DNA from: JBDSEG01 sp039920165
Lineage (GTDB): Bacteria; Pseudomonadota; Gammaproteobacteria; Burkholderiales; Burkholderiaceae_C
Assembly (NCBI GenBank): GCA_039920165.1
Contig: JBDSEG010000141.1
Span: 1 to 17,222 of the forward strand
Length of the DNA stretch: 17,222 nucleotides
Direction of reading: 5' to 3'
Positions within the stretch are counted from its first letter, which is position 1. Each line of letters begins with the position of its first letter. A program made the position numbers and the translations under genes. A model generated the notes under the pieces. The model saw only the letters and a program-made list of their open reading frames with translations, was not told the origin of the DNA and made no database searches. This document shows, piece after piece, positions 1 through 8,814 of the stretch.

Positions 1-719
1 GTCTTGGTGATGCCGTTCGCGAAGGTCGGGCCCTGCACCAACTCGTCGGCGAGCGCGCGCGATTCGGCGTCGAGGCTTTCGGGCGCGCACAGGCGATTGA
101 AGAAGCCCCAGCGCTCGCCTTCTTCGCCGCCGAGCGCGCGGCCGGTATACAGCAGCTCGCTGGCGCGGCCGTGGCCGACGAGGCGCGGCAGGATCGCGCA
201 GGCGCCCATATCGCAGCCCGCGAGGCCGACCCGGTTGAAGAGAAACGCCGTCCTGCTGCGCGCCGTCCCAAGGCGAATGTCCGACGCCATCGCGAGGATC
301 GCTCCCGCGCCCGCGCACACGCCGTCGATCGCCGCGACGATGGGCTGCGGGCAGGCGCGCATCGCCTTCACCAGATCGCCGGTCATGCGGGTGAACATCA
401 GCAGTTCGGGCGCGGCCAGCCGAACCAGCGGGCCGATGATCTCGTGCACGTCGCCGCCCGAACAGAAATTGCCGCCCGCGCCGCGCAGCACCACCGCGTG
501 CACGTCGTCGGCGTGGCGCAGGTGCTGGAACAGGTCGCGCAGCTCGGCGTACGAATCGAAGGTGAGCGGGTTCTTGCGCTCGGGACGGTCGAGCGTGACG
601 GTCGCGACCCGGCCCGCGACATGCCAGCCGAAATGGCGCGCCTGGTAGCCAGCGGCAGGCCTGCGGTTGCCGGCTTCGAGAGCCGGATCGAGGCGCGGCA
701 GGGGGGAGGAATCGTTCAT
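1..719 (-). CDS. Crotonase-fold protein (enoyl-CoA hydratase/isomerase family), 3' end outside window
   Basis: Some 239 residues are visible and the stop codon lies beyond position 1. The crotonase core is clear: the first oxyanion segment GNFCSGGD (residues 83-90) and the second, CAGAGAILAMASDIRL (135-150), followed by LPRLVGHGRASELLYTGR. The ATG at 719-717 overlaps the TGA of the MarR gene by 4 nt (ATGA), which fixes the start and implies translational coupling. By my manual alignment to rat mitochondrial enoyl-CoA hydratase, the two catalytic glutamates are absent: Glu144 corresponds to Ile141 and Glu164 to Asn162. An Asp-Met-Gly (170-172) sits where MenB and BadI carry a conserved Asp-x-Gly. 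It is therefore unlikely to be a classical hydratase. Given the upstream flavin hydroxylase/reductase, a role in ring cleavage or another CoA-thioester step is a reasonable inference. The family call is firm; the reaction is not. Confidence 0.85.
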   Translation of the reverse strand, partial: MNDSSPLPRLDPALEAGNRRPAAGYQARHFGWHVAGRVATVTLDRPERKNPLTFDSYAELRDLFQHLRHADDVHAVVLRGAGGNFCSGGDVHEIIGPLVRLAAPELLMFTRMTGDLVKAMRACPQPIVAAIDGVCAGAGAILAMASDIRLGTARSRTAFLFNRVGLAGCDMGACAILPRLVGHGRASELLYTGRALGGEEGERWGFFNRLCAPESLDAESRALADELVQGPTFANGITK

Positions 720-1246
720 GCGGGGGTCTCCTCGTTGCGGTCCATTCGCATCATGTGAACGCGAAGCTGGCCGAGGCTCGCGTGCATCTGCGAGACGCTG
801 CGCGCGTCAAGCCCGGCGAAGAGTTCGATGATCCAGCGTTCGTGCTCGATCGCGATGGCTTCGAAGATGCGTGCTCCTTCGTCGGTCAGGCTCACGCGCC
901 AGGCGCGCCGGTCGTCGGGATCGTTGTCGCGCCGCACCAGACCGTCGCGCTCCAGATCGTCGGTCAGGCCGGTGACGTTGCCGGTCGTCACCATCAGGTG
1001 GCGCGAGAGCTGGTTCATCTTCAGCCCGGCGCGGTAGCGATAGAGCTGCGCCAGATAGTCGAAGCGCGCCAGCGAGATATCGAAATGCGCGCGCAGCCGG
1101 CGCCGGATCCTGGCCTCGATCTGGGTCGTGCTGGCGAGCAGGCGCAGCCACAGCTTGAGCGTCGCGTGGTCGCTCGACACGGCCCGCGCCTCCAGGCCGA
1201 GGCCTTCGGTCGCCTGCAGCAAGGCGCGGCTCGGATCGGCCTTCAC
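716..1246 (-). CDS. MarR-family transcriptional regulator
   Basis: This is a 176-residue protein of typical MarR length. The winged helix covers about residues 60-125: a recognition-helix region around MNQLSRHLMVTTGNVTGLTDDLER, then the characteristic wing DNDPDDRRAWRVSLTDEG (107-124), flanked by long helices for dimerisation. I chose the GTG at 1246-1244 because it overlaps the TGA of the upstream flavoprotein gene by 4 nt (GTGA); an ATG further upstream (1366) would overlap that gene by about 120 nt. The stop in turn overlaps the start of the crotonase gene by 4 nt. MarR proteins in CoA-dependent aromatic pathways are usually repressors released by an aroyl-CoA ligand. By position, that ligand here would be the substrate or product of the adjacent hydroxylase. 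No operator was identified with confidence. Confidence 0.88.
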   Translation of the reverse strand: MKADPSRALLQATEGLGLEARAVSSDHATLKLWLRLLASTTQIEARIRRRLRAHFDISLARFDYLAQLYRYRAGLKMNQLSRHLMVTTGNVTGLTDDLERDGLVRRDNDPDDRRAWRVSLTDEGARIFEAIAIEHERWIIELFAGLDARSVSQMHASLGQLRVHMMRMDRNEETPA

Positions 1247-3588
1247 GCGCCGAGCTCGCGGTTCGCCTGCGACAGCGCCGAGACGCCACTGCCCGCCGCC
1301 ATCGACCTTTCGCGCTCGAGGTTGCGTTCGAGCTGAGCCTTCGCCGATCGGTACTGCTTCGGCCATTCGAGCTGGGTGAAGCCGATGCGCGCCGCCTCAT
1401 TCAATGTCCACGCCGGATTGGCGAGGTGCGGGCGTGCAATCGCACACAGGTCGGCACGGCCGGCGGCGACGATGCCGTTCACGTGGTCGGCCTCGGAAAT
1501 CGCGCCGACCGCGATGGTCGCGATGCCGGCCTCGTTGCGGATGCGATCGGCGAACGGCGTCTGGTACATGCGGCCGTAGACCGGGTGCTGCTCCTTGCTG
1601 ACCTGGCCCGACGAGCAGTCGATCAAGTCCGCGCCCGCCGCCTTGAAGGCGCGCGCGATCGCCACCGCATCGTCCGGCTTGATGCCGCCTTCGACCCAGT
1701 CGTGCGCCGAGATGCGCACCGAAATCGGGAGTTGCTGTGGCCAGATCTCGCGCACGGCCTTGAAAATTTCGAGCGGATAGCGCAACCGGCTTTCCAACGT
1801 TCCGCCGTAGGCATCGGTGCGCCGGTTCGTCAGCGGCGAGATGAACGAAGACAGCAGGTAGCCGTGCGCGCAATGCAGTTCGAGCCAGTCGAATCCGGCT
1901 TCGGCGGCGAAGTGCGTCGAGCGGACGAAATCGTCGCGAACGCGGACCATATCGGCGCGTGTCATCGCCCGCGACCAGTCGCTCACGCCGTCCAGATACT
2001 GCTGCGGCGAGGCCGAGATCAACGCCCAGTTGTGCTCGGCCAGCGGCTGGTCCTCGCCCTCCCACGGAACGCGGGTCGAGCCCTTCGCGCCGGCGTGGCC
2101 GAGCTGCATCGCGATCTTCGCGGCGCTGTTCGCATGCACGAAATCGACGATGCGCTTCCACCCATCGCGCTGCGCTTCGCTCCACAGGCCCGGGCAAGCC
2201 GGCGTGATGCGGGCATCGGGCGAGGTGCAGGTCATCTCGGCGACGACCATGCCGGCGCCGCCCATCGCACGCGCGCCGAGGTGGACGAGGTGGTAGTCGG
2301 CCGGCAGGCCGTCGACGCATGAGTACTGCGCCATGGGCGAGACGACGACGCGGTTGGCAAGCGTCACGCCGCGCACCGTGAAGGGCGTGAACATCGGCGG
2401 AACCGCTTCGGCATCGGCGCGGCCGGCGCGCTGCGCGATCCAGCGCTCGTGCTGCTCGACATACGCGGGGTCGCGCAGGCGCAGGTTCTCGTGGCTGATG
2501 CGCTGGCTGCGCGTGAGCATCGAATAGGCGAACTGCTCGGGCGGCAGCTCGACGTAGCGCGCGACGTTCTCGAACCACTCGGTCGAATTGCGCGCCGCAT
2601 TCTGGATCTTCAGCACCTCGACACTGCGCACCGCTTCGTAGTCGTGCAGCGCCGCGGGCAGATCGCCGGGGCGGCGGCCGATCGCGCTCGACAGTTCGAT
2701 CGCATCCTCGAGCGCGAGCTTGGTTCCCGAACCGATCGAGAAATGCGCGGTGTGCGCGGCGTCGCCCATCAGCACCACCGGCGCACGGCCGTTGTGATGG
2801 ACCCAGCGCTCGCACATCACGCGCGGGAACTTGATCCACTGCGCCGAACCGCGCAGATGGCTCGCATTCGACATCAGCGTATGGCCGTCCAGGTATTTTG
2901 CGAAAAGGCGCTCGCAGAAGGCGATCGCCTCCTCCTTTTCCATCGTATCGAGGCCGGCCTTGCGCCACACCGCTTCGGGCGTCTCGACGATGAAGGTCGA
3001 GGTGGTCGCGTCGTAGCGGTAGGCATGGGCCTGGAACCAGCCGTGCTCGGTCTCCTCGAACGCGAAAGTGAAGGCTTCGAATAGCTTGTGCGTGCCAAGC
3101 CAGACGAAACGGCAGCGACGGGTATCGATATCGGGCCGGTAGGTCGCCGCGTGGCGCGTGCGGATGCGGCTGTTCAGGCCGTCGCTCGCGATGATCAGGT
3201 CGGCGTCCGGATAGCCGGCATCGTCCTGCACATCGGTCTCGAAGACGAGTTCGACGCCGAGTTCTTCGCAGCGATGCTGCAGGATATTGAGCAGCCGCTT
3301 GCGGCCGATGCCGCAAAAGCCGTGACCGCCAGAACGCACCGTCGTGCCGCGGATATGGACCTCGATATCGTCCCAGTGGTTGAAGGCGTCGAGGATCTGC
3401 GCGCCGGTTTTCGGGTCGGCCTGGGATACGTTGCCGAGCGTCTGGTCAGAGAAGACGACGCCCCAGCCGAAGGTGTCGTAAGGGCGGTTGCGCTCGACGA
3501 CGATCACCTCGTGCGACGGGTCCCGGCGCTTCATCAGGATGGCGAAGAACAGGCCCGCCGGGCCGCCGCCGATGCACACGATCTTCAT
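1243..3588 (-). CDS. Bifunctional flavin monooxygenase / old-yellow-enzyme reductase (2-aminobenzoyl-CoA monooxygenase/reductase type)
   Basis: The 781-residue fusion has two flavin domains. Residues 1 to about 390 are a class A FAD hydroxylase: dinucleotide motif GGGPAG (7-12), an acidic end to strand two (VVERN), and GDAAHTAHFSIGSGTKLALEDA near residue 274. From about residue 398 comes an OYE/YqjM-type TIM barrel: SPMAQYSC, MQLGHAGAKGSTR, HCAHGYLLSSFISPLTNRR and DAYGGTLESRLRYPLE. This architecture is that of 2-aminobenzoyl-CoA monooxygenase/reductase (EC 1.14.13.40), which hydroxylates and then reduces the ring of anthraniloyl-CoA. Genome annotation often calls it salicylyl-CoA 5-hydroxylase/oxidoreductase, and the two substrates cannot be told apart by eye. 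The ATG at 3588-3586 has a purine-rich ribosome site, GGGGTGAG, at 3601-3594. The stop overlaps the GTG start of the MarR gene. Cytoplasmic. Confidence 0.9.
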   Translation of the reverse strand: MKIVCIGGGPAGLFFAILMKRRDPSHEVIVVERNRPYDTFGWGVVFSDQTLGNVSQADPKTGAQILDAFNHWDDIEVHIRGTTVRSGGHGFCGIGRKRLLNILQHRCEELGVELVFETDVQDDAGYPDADLIIASDGLNSRIRTRHAATYRPDIDTRRCRFVWLGTHKLFEAFTFAFEETEHGWFQAHAYRYDATTSTFIVETPEAVWRKAGLDTMEKEEAIAFCERLFAKYLDGHTLMSNASHLRGSAQWIKFPRVMCERWVHHNGRAPVVLMGDAAHTAHFSIGSGTKLALEDAIELSSAIGRRPGDLPAALHDYEAVRSVEVLKIQNAARNSTEWFENVARYVELPPEQFAYSMLTRSQRISHENLRLRDPAYVEQHERWIAQRAGRADAEAVPPMFTPFTVRGVTLANRVVVSPMAQYSCVDGLPADYHLVHLGARAMGGAGMVVAEMTCTSPDARITPACPGLWSEAQRDGWKRIVDFVHANSAAKIAMQLGHAGAKGSTRVPWEGEDQPLAEHNWALISASPQQYLDGVSDWSRAMTRADMVRVRDDFVRSTHFAAEAGFDWLELHCAHGYLLSSFISPLTNRRTDAYGGTLESRLRYPLEIFKAVREIWPQQLPISVRISAHDWVEGGIKPDDAVAIARAFKAAGADLIDCSSGQVSKEQHPVYGRMYQTPFADRIRNEAGIATIAVGAISEADHVNGIVAAGRADLCAIARPHLANPAWTLNEAARIGFTQLEWPKQYRSAKAQLERNLERERSMAAGSGVSALSQANRELGA

Positions 3589-3593
3589 GCTGT

Positions 3594-3601
3594 CTCACCC
3601 C
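3594..3601 (-). promoter_or_regulatory. Ribosome binding site of the flavin hydroxylase/reductase gene
   Basis: On the minus strand GGGGTGAG lies 5 nt before the ATG at 3588. It supports that start and is one of the stronger ribosome sites in the operon. A stable hairpin (3609-3634) ends 7 nt upstream of it. Confidence 0.5.
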
Positions 3602-3608
3602 CCGGGCC

Positions 3609-3634
3609 GGCCCGGCGCGAGGGCGCGCCGGGCC
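3609..3634 (-). promoter_or_regulatory. Strong GC hairpin between the DUF2783 gene and the flavin hydroxylase/reductase gene
   Basis: Two perfect 11-nt arms (3609-3619 and 3624-3634) enclose a 4-nt loop. All stem pairs are G-C. It lies within the 53-nt gap after the DUF2783 stop and just before the ribosome site of the next gene. No T-run follows on either strand, so it is not a canonical intrinsic terminator. It could be a partial attenuator, an mRNA stabiliser/processing point, or a modulator of ribosome access. The structure is seen directly; the role is inferred. Confidence 0.5.
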
Positions 3635-3641
3635 CGATAGT

Positions 3642-3878
3642 TTAGACCTCAACCAATTGCGAATCATCGCCCGATGGCGCCGCGCCCTCGGGCGCCGCGC
3701 GCGCCACGCGCAGCGCCTGACGCAGCACCTCCAGCGCGCCGATATGGTTGGCGAGCAGCAGCACGAGGCGCGCATTCAGCGCGTGGCTTTCGTCGCTCGT
3801 GAGGTCGCGGTGCGCGTCGATCAGCGCGGCGTAAAAATCGTCCGGCGATTCGAGGTGGGGGGCGGTGATCAGGACCAT
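3642..3878 (-). CDS. Small DUF2783-type protein
   Basis: This is a 78-residue protein with the hallmark of the DUF2783 family: a DDFYAALIDAHRDL segment (residues 12-25), then ESHALNARLVLLLANHIGALEVL (29-51). It is highly helical and has no signal peptide, membrane segment or cysteine. I chose the ATG at 3878-3876 because it lies 13 nt after the stop of the FAD monooxygenase gene; a longer version (from 4034) would run far into that gene. DUF2783 genes are known to me mainly as small partners next to class A FAD monooxygenases, and the same arrangement holds here. No biochemical function is established. A role as a small subunit or stabiliser of the monooxygenase is a guess from synteny alone. 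Confidence 0.8.
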   Translation of the reverse strand: MVLITAPHLESPDDFYAALIDAHRDLTSDESHALNARLVLLLANHIGALEVLRQALRVARAAPEGAAPSGDDSQLVEV

Positions 3879-3891
3879 TGCGAAGGCATTC

Positions 3892-5571
3892 TCAGGCAGT
3901 GCCCAGCGCGCGCTGCAGCGCCACGCGTACATCCGACAGCGTCGCGTTGCGCCAGCGTGCGCACACGTGCTGGTCGGGGCGAAACAGGTAGACGCTGCCC
4001 GGCGCGAGGTCGTAGCGCTGCGCCAGCAGGCCATCCACGTCGCGAAGTGCCGCGCCGGCGTGGGCGTCGCCGGTCAGCGCGACGCGCAAGAGCTCGAGCG
4101 GCACGCCGAAGTCGCCGCGCGCGGCGGCCAGCGCATCCGCCAACGCATCGCCGGCCGGTCCGGCAACGACGAGCAGATTGAAATCCGCGCCGAGCTGGCG
4201 CAGCCACCAGCCGAGCTGCCCGTCGGCCCGTTCGATCGGCGCATCGGCCGCCGCGGCGCCGGGAACCATCGCTCCATTGAAAGGATCGCTGTCGGGCGTG
4301 TTCAAGGGCGAGCCGTGCAAGGTCGCCGGCACCGACAGCCGCCCGCTGTTGACCAGCGTTCGCGCGAACGGATGCTCGCGCGCGAGCGTGAGCACCGCAT
4401 CGCGAAACATTCGGCTCACCTCGCTCTTGGGCGTGATGAAGTCGGTCGCCTGGGTCGAGTGGCGGATATTCTCGTCGGCCGCGAATTCGCGTTCGCTCGC
4501 ATAGCTGTCGACGAGCGCCTCGCCCGCCCTGCCCCGCAGCACGGCGGCGAGCTTCCATGCGAGGTTATCGGCATCCTGCACGCCCGAGTTGGCACCGCGC
4601 GCACCGAACGGCGAAACGCCGTGCGCGGCATCGCCCGTGAACACCACGCGGCCGTGCCGGAAGCGCTCCATGCGCTGGCAGGCGAACGAATAGACGCTCG
4701 CCCATTCGAGCGTGAACGGCAGGTCCCTCATGGCCGAATGCGCGAGCAGCGCGCGCACCCGCGGCACGATGTTCTCGGGCTTCTTCTCCTCTTGCGGATC
4801 GGCATCCCAGCCGAGCTGGAAATCGATGCGCCATACATCGTCGGGCTGGCGGTGCAGCAGCACGCTCTGGTTCGCATGAAACGCCGGGTCGAACCAGAAC
4901 CAGCGCTCGGCCGGGCCGTCGTATTTCATCTTCACGTCGGCGATCAGGAAGCGGTCGCGAAAGCTGCGGCCTTTACTTTCCAGGCCGAGCAGGCGGCGCA
5001 CCGGCGAGCGGCCGCCGTCGCAGGCGACGACCCAGTCGGCGTCGAGGCGGTACGGCCCGTCGGGCGTGGCGAGCGTAAGCGTGACGCGATCGGCCTGCGG
5101 CTGCACGCCGACCACCTCGTTCTTCCAGCGCAGGTCGACGAGCGGCAACTGCGCGGCGCGTTCGGCCAGATAGCCTTCGACGTAGTACTGCTGCAGGTTG
5201 ACGAAGGCCGGCCGCTCGTGGCCGGGCTGCGCCAGCAGGTCGAAGGCATAGATCTGCGCGTCGCGGAAGAACACCTTGCCGACGCGCCACGAGACGCCTT
5301 TCGCGACCATTGGGTCGCCGCACTGCAGGCGGTCGAAAATCTCGAGCGTGCGCTTGGCAAAGCAGATCGCGCGCGAGCCGGTCGAGAGCCGATGGTCGTC
5401 GTCGAGCAGCACAACGGGCACGCCGCGCTGCGCGAGGTCGATCGCGAGCGCGAGGCCGACCGGCCCGGCGCCGACGACCACGATCGGGCGACGCACCGGA
5501 TGCGCGGCGTCCTGGTCGGGGTGGCGCGCGTAGTCGAATTCGAGCGCCTGGAAGTCGACCGCTGCGCGCAT
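3892..5571 (-). CDS. Class A FAD-dependent monooxygenase (MhpA/UbiH-like)
   Basis: The 559-residue protein begins with a short leader, then the FAD Rossmann motif VVVGAGPVGLALAIDLAQRG with GAGPVG at residues 34-39. A second FAD/NADH contact, CDGGRSPVRRLLGL, follows in the middle, and the GD motif FTGDAAHGVSPFGARGANSGVQDADN is near residue 310. A thioredoxin-like C-terminal region with DxHVCARW closes the protein, as in 3-(3-hydroxyphenyl)propionate and phenol hydroxylases. It should use NAD(P)H and O2 to hydroxylate an aromatic ring in the cytoplasm; the substrate is unknown. The ATG at 5571-5569 lies 14 nt after the metallo-beta-lactamase gene stop. An in-frame ATG at 5607 would overlap that gene by 22 nt and is less likely. 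The DUF2783 gene follows after 13 nt. Confidence 0.88.
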   Translation of the reverse strand: MRAAVDFQALEFDYARHPDQDAAHPVRRPIVVVGAGPVGLALAIDLAQRGVPVVLLDDDHRLSTGSRAICFAKRTLEIFDRLQCGDPMVAKGVSWRVGKVFFRDAQIYAFDLLAQPGHERPAFVNLQQYYVEGYLAERAAQLPLVDLRWKNEVVGVQPQADRVTLTLATPDGPYRLDADWVVACDGGRSPVRRLLGLESKGRSFRDRFLIADVKMKYDGPAERWFWFDPAFHANQSVLLHRQPDDVWRIDFQLGWDADPQEEKKPENIVPRVRALLAHSAMRDLPFTLEWASVYSFACQRMERFRHGRVVFTGDAAHGVSPFGARGANSGVQDADNLAWKLAAVLRGRAGEALVDSYASEREFAADENIRHSTQATDFITPKSEVSRMFRDAVLTLAREHPFARTLVNSGRLSVPATLHGSPLNTPDSDPFNGAMVPGAAAADAPIERADGQLGWWLRQLGADFNLLVVAGPAGDALADALAAARGDFGVPLELLRVALTGDAHAGAALRDVDGLLAQRYDLAPGSVYLFRPDQHVCARWRNATLSDVRVALQRALGTA

Positions 5572-5585
5572 CGCTGCCGCCAGGG

Positions 5586-6548
5586 TCAACCTTCGAGCGT
5601 CGCCCACATGTCGCGGTCGCGCTCGGCGGTCCAGATGCGCGGGTCGGCGTGGCCGGTCGCCTCGTCATAGCAGCGCGTCACGTCGAAGGGCATGCAGTGG
5701 TTGAAGATGACCCAGTGGCCGTACTTGGGCTTCAGCTTCGCGAAGGTCGACTTGTAGACCTCATTCAGGTCCTGGCCCGCGGCCACACCCTCCTCCACCG
5801 CGGCGCGCACATCGGCAATGAAGCCGCCGGTCGAAGCGAGTCCGGCCGCGACCCGCGCTTCGCCGACGAGTGCCGGGCCGCGACCCGGAACCAGCGCGAC
5901 CGGCTTCAACGCCGCCACGTTCTCCAGCGTCCTGGGCCAGTCCCTGAAATACGCATCGCCGGCATACGGGGTGGCGTCGAACTCGACCAGGTCGCCGCTC
6001 AGGAGCGTGCGCTCCTGCGGAAGCCAGACGACCGTATCGCCCTTGGTGTGGCCGCGCCCGAGTTGCAGCAGCTGCACCTCGAGCTTGCCGAGCCACAAGG
6101 TCATGCGGCCCTCGAAGGTAAGCGTCGGCCAGGTCATGCCTGCGGGAACGCTCTCGACATCGCGGAACAGGCGCGGAAAACGGCCGATTTCGCTCGCCTT
6201 GTCCTGCTCGCCGCGCTCGACGATCAGGTCGCGCGTGTCATGGCTGGCGATGATTTCCTGCGCCTCGTAGGCGCTGGCGCCGAGCACGCGCACGGCGTGG
6301 TAGTGGGTCAGCACGACATAGCGGATCGGCTTGTCGGTCACTTCGCGGATGCGCCGGATCACGTCCTGCGCCATCGCTGGGGTGGCCTGCGTATCGGCCA
6401 CCAGCACGGCATCGTCGCCGATGACAATCCCGGTATTCGGGTCGCCCTCGGCGGTGTAGGCCCACGCGTGCTCGGACAGCTGCGAGAAGCTGATCCGCTT
6501 TTCCTCCAGGTCGGCCTGCGAGGCGAAGGTCTTGGCGGGTTGCTGCAT
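5586..6548 (-). CDS. Metallo-beta-lactamase-fold hydrolase with a reduced metal site
   Basis: This is a 320-residue cytoplasmic protein. The MBL fold is shown by ADTQATPA (51-58), VVLTHYHAVRVLG (78-90), LGRGHTKGD (163-171), LLSGDLVEFD (182-191) and VPGRGPALVG (220-229). Compared with the family motif HxHxDH, His82 and His84 are present but the Asp and His are Val86 and Arg87. His167 and the bridging Asp186 remain, and the later PGHG histidine is Arg223. Three ligands of the first metal are thus kept while those of the second are lost. The gene heads the apparent minus-strand operon and lies 14 nt before the FAD monooxygenase, suggesting a hydrolytic step on a product of that pathway (thioester, lactone or ester). 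The substrate is unknown. The ATG at 6548 has only a weak ribosome site. Confidence 0.85.
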   Translation of the reverse strand: MQQPAKTFASQADLEEKRISFSQLSEHAWAYTAEGDPNTGIVIGDDAVLVADTQATPAMAQDVIRRIREVTDKPIRYVVLTHYHAVRVLGASAYEAQEIIASHDTRDLIVERGEQDKASEIGRFPRLFRDVESVPAGMTWPTLTFEGRMTLWLGKLEVQLLQLGRGHTKGDTVVWLPQERTLLSGDLVEFDATPYAGDAYFRDWPRTLENVAALKPVALVPGRGPALVGEARVAAGLASTGGFIADVRAAVEEGVAAGQDLNEVYKSTFAKLKPKYGHWVIFNHCMPFDVTRCYDEATGHADPRIWTAERDRDMWATLEG

Positions 6549-6645
6549 GGCGGGTCTTTCGAAGCGGTGGCCGGGCCGTATTGTCCAACCGCTCGCGCGA
6601 CCGCGGCGTGGTCTATCGTTGTGCCCTGAACCGACGGAGAACTTC
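6549..6645. promoter_or_regulatory. Divergent intergenic region between the catabolic operon and nadE
   Basis: This 97-bp gap is the only place from which both the minus-strand catabolic operon and the plus-strand nadE group can start transcription. I found no convincing pair of -35/-10 hexamers or palindromic MarR-type operator by eye. It does contain the ribosome site of nadE at its right end. The promoter assignment rests on layout only. Confidence 0.4.

Positions 6646-6648
<3 letters not shown>
6636..6648 (+). promoter_or_regulatory. Ribosome binding site and TTG start of nadE
   Basis: GGAG at 6636-6639 stands 6 nt before a TTG at 6646-6648, which is in frame with the NadE coding sequence. 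No ATG or GTG start with a comparable site exists before the conserved FLNPYTHGFARL segment; the next in-frame ATG (residue 41) would delete part of the nitrilase domain. Confidence 0.7.
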
Positions 6649-8715
<2,067 letters not shown>

Positions 8716-8737
8716 CGAACCCGCCCTGAAGCCGGCG

Positions 8738-8760
8738 CCATCCATCGCGCTCGTGGATGG
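8738..8760 (+). promoter_or_regulatory. Small hairpin in the gap between nadE and the RsbQ-like gene
   Basis: Perfect 7-nt arms CCATCCA (8738-8744) and TGGATGG (8754-8760) enclose a 9-nt loop in the 99-nt gap. No T-run follows, so it is a poor intrinsic terminator. It could equally be an operator half-site pair for the hydrolase/kinase genes. I see no clear promoter hexamers in the gap. Confidence 0.3.
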
Positions 8761-8814
8761 ACAATGGCCGAGGAATGCACGGCGCCGCCGTGGCAGGGTC
8801 GGAGCAGTCGAGCG

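Noticed and set aside
1426..2322. Plus-strand open frame of 298 codons
   Set aside because: It is antisense to the old-yellow-enzyme domain of the flavoprotein, with no protein family features.
3609..3634. Intrinsic terminator between the DUF2783 and flavoprotein genes
   Set aside because: The stem is strong, but neither strand has a T-run after it, so it is listed as a hairpin of unknown role rather than a terminator.
3635..3665. MarR operator or promoter around an AT-richer CAATTG sequence
   Set aside because: It lies at the 3' end of the DUF2783 gene and shows no extended palindrome or well-spaced -35/-10 pair.
3865..5670. A 601-codon open frame on the plus strand
   Set aside because: It is antisense to the FAD monooxygenase, and the minus strand frame has all expected flavin motifs.
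6549..6645. Specific sigma-70 promoters for the two divergent transcripts
   Set aside because: Candidate TTGTCC/TTGGAC and TATCGT hexamers are present but none has a 16-18 bp spacing to a partner, so only the region is annotated.
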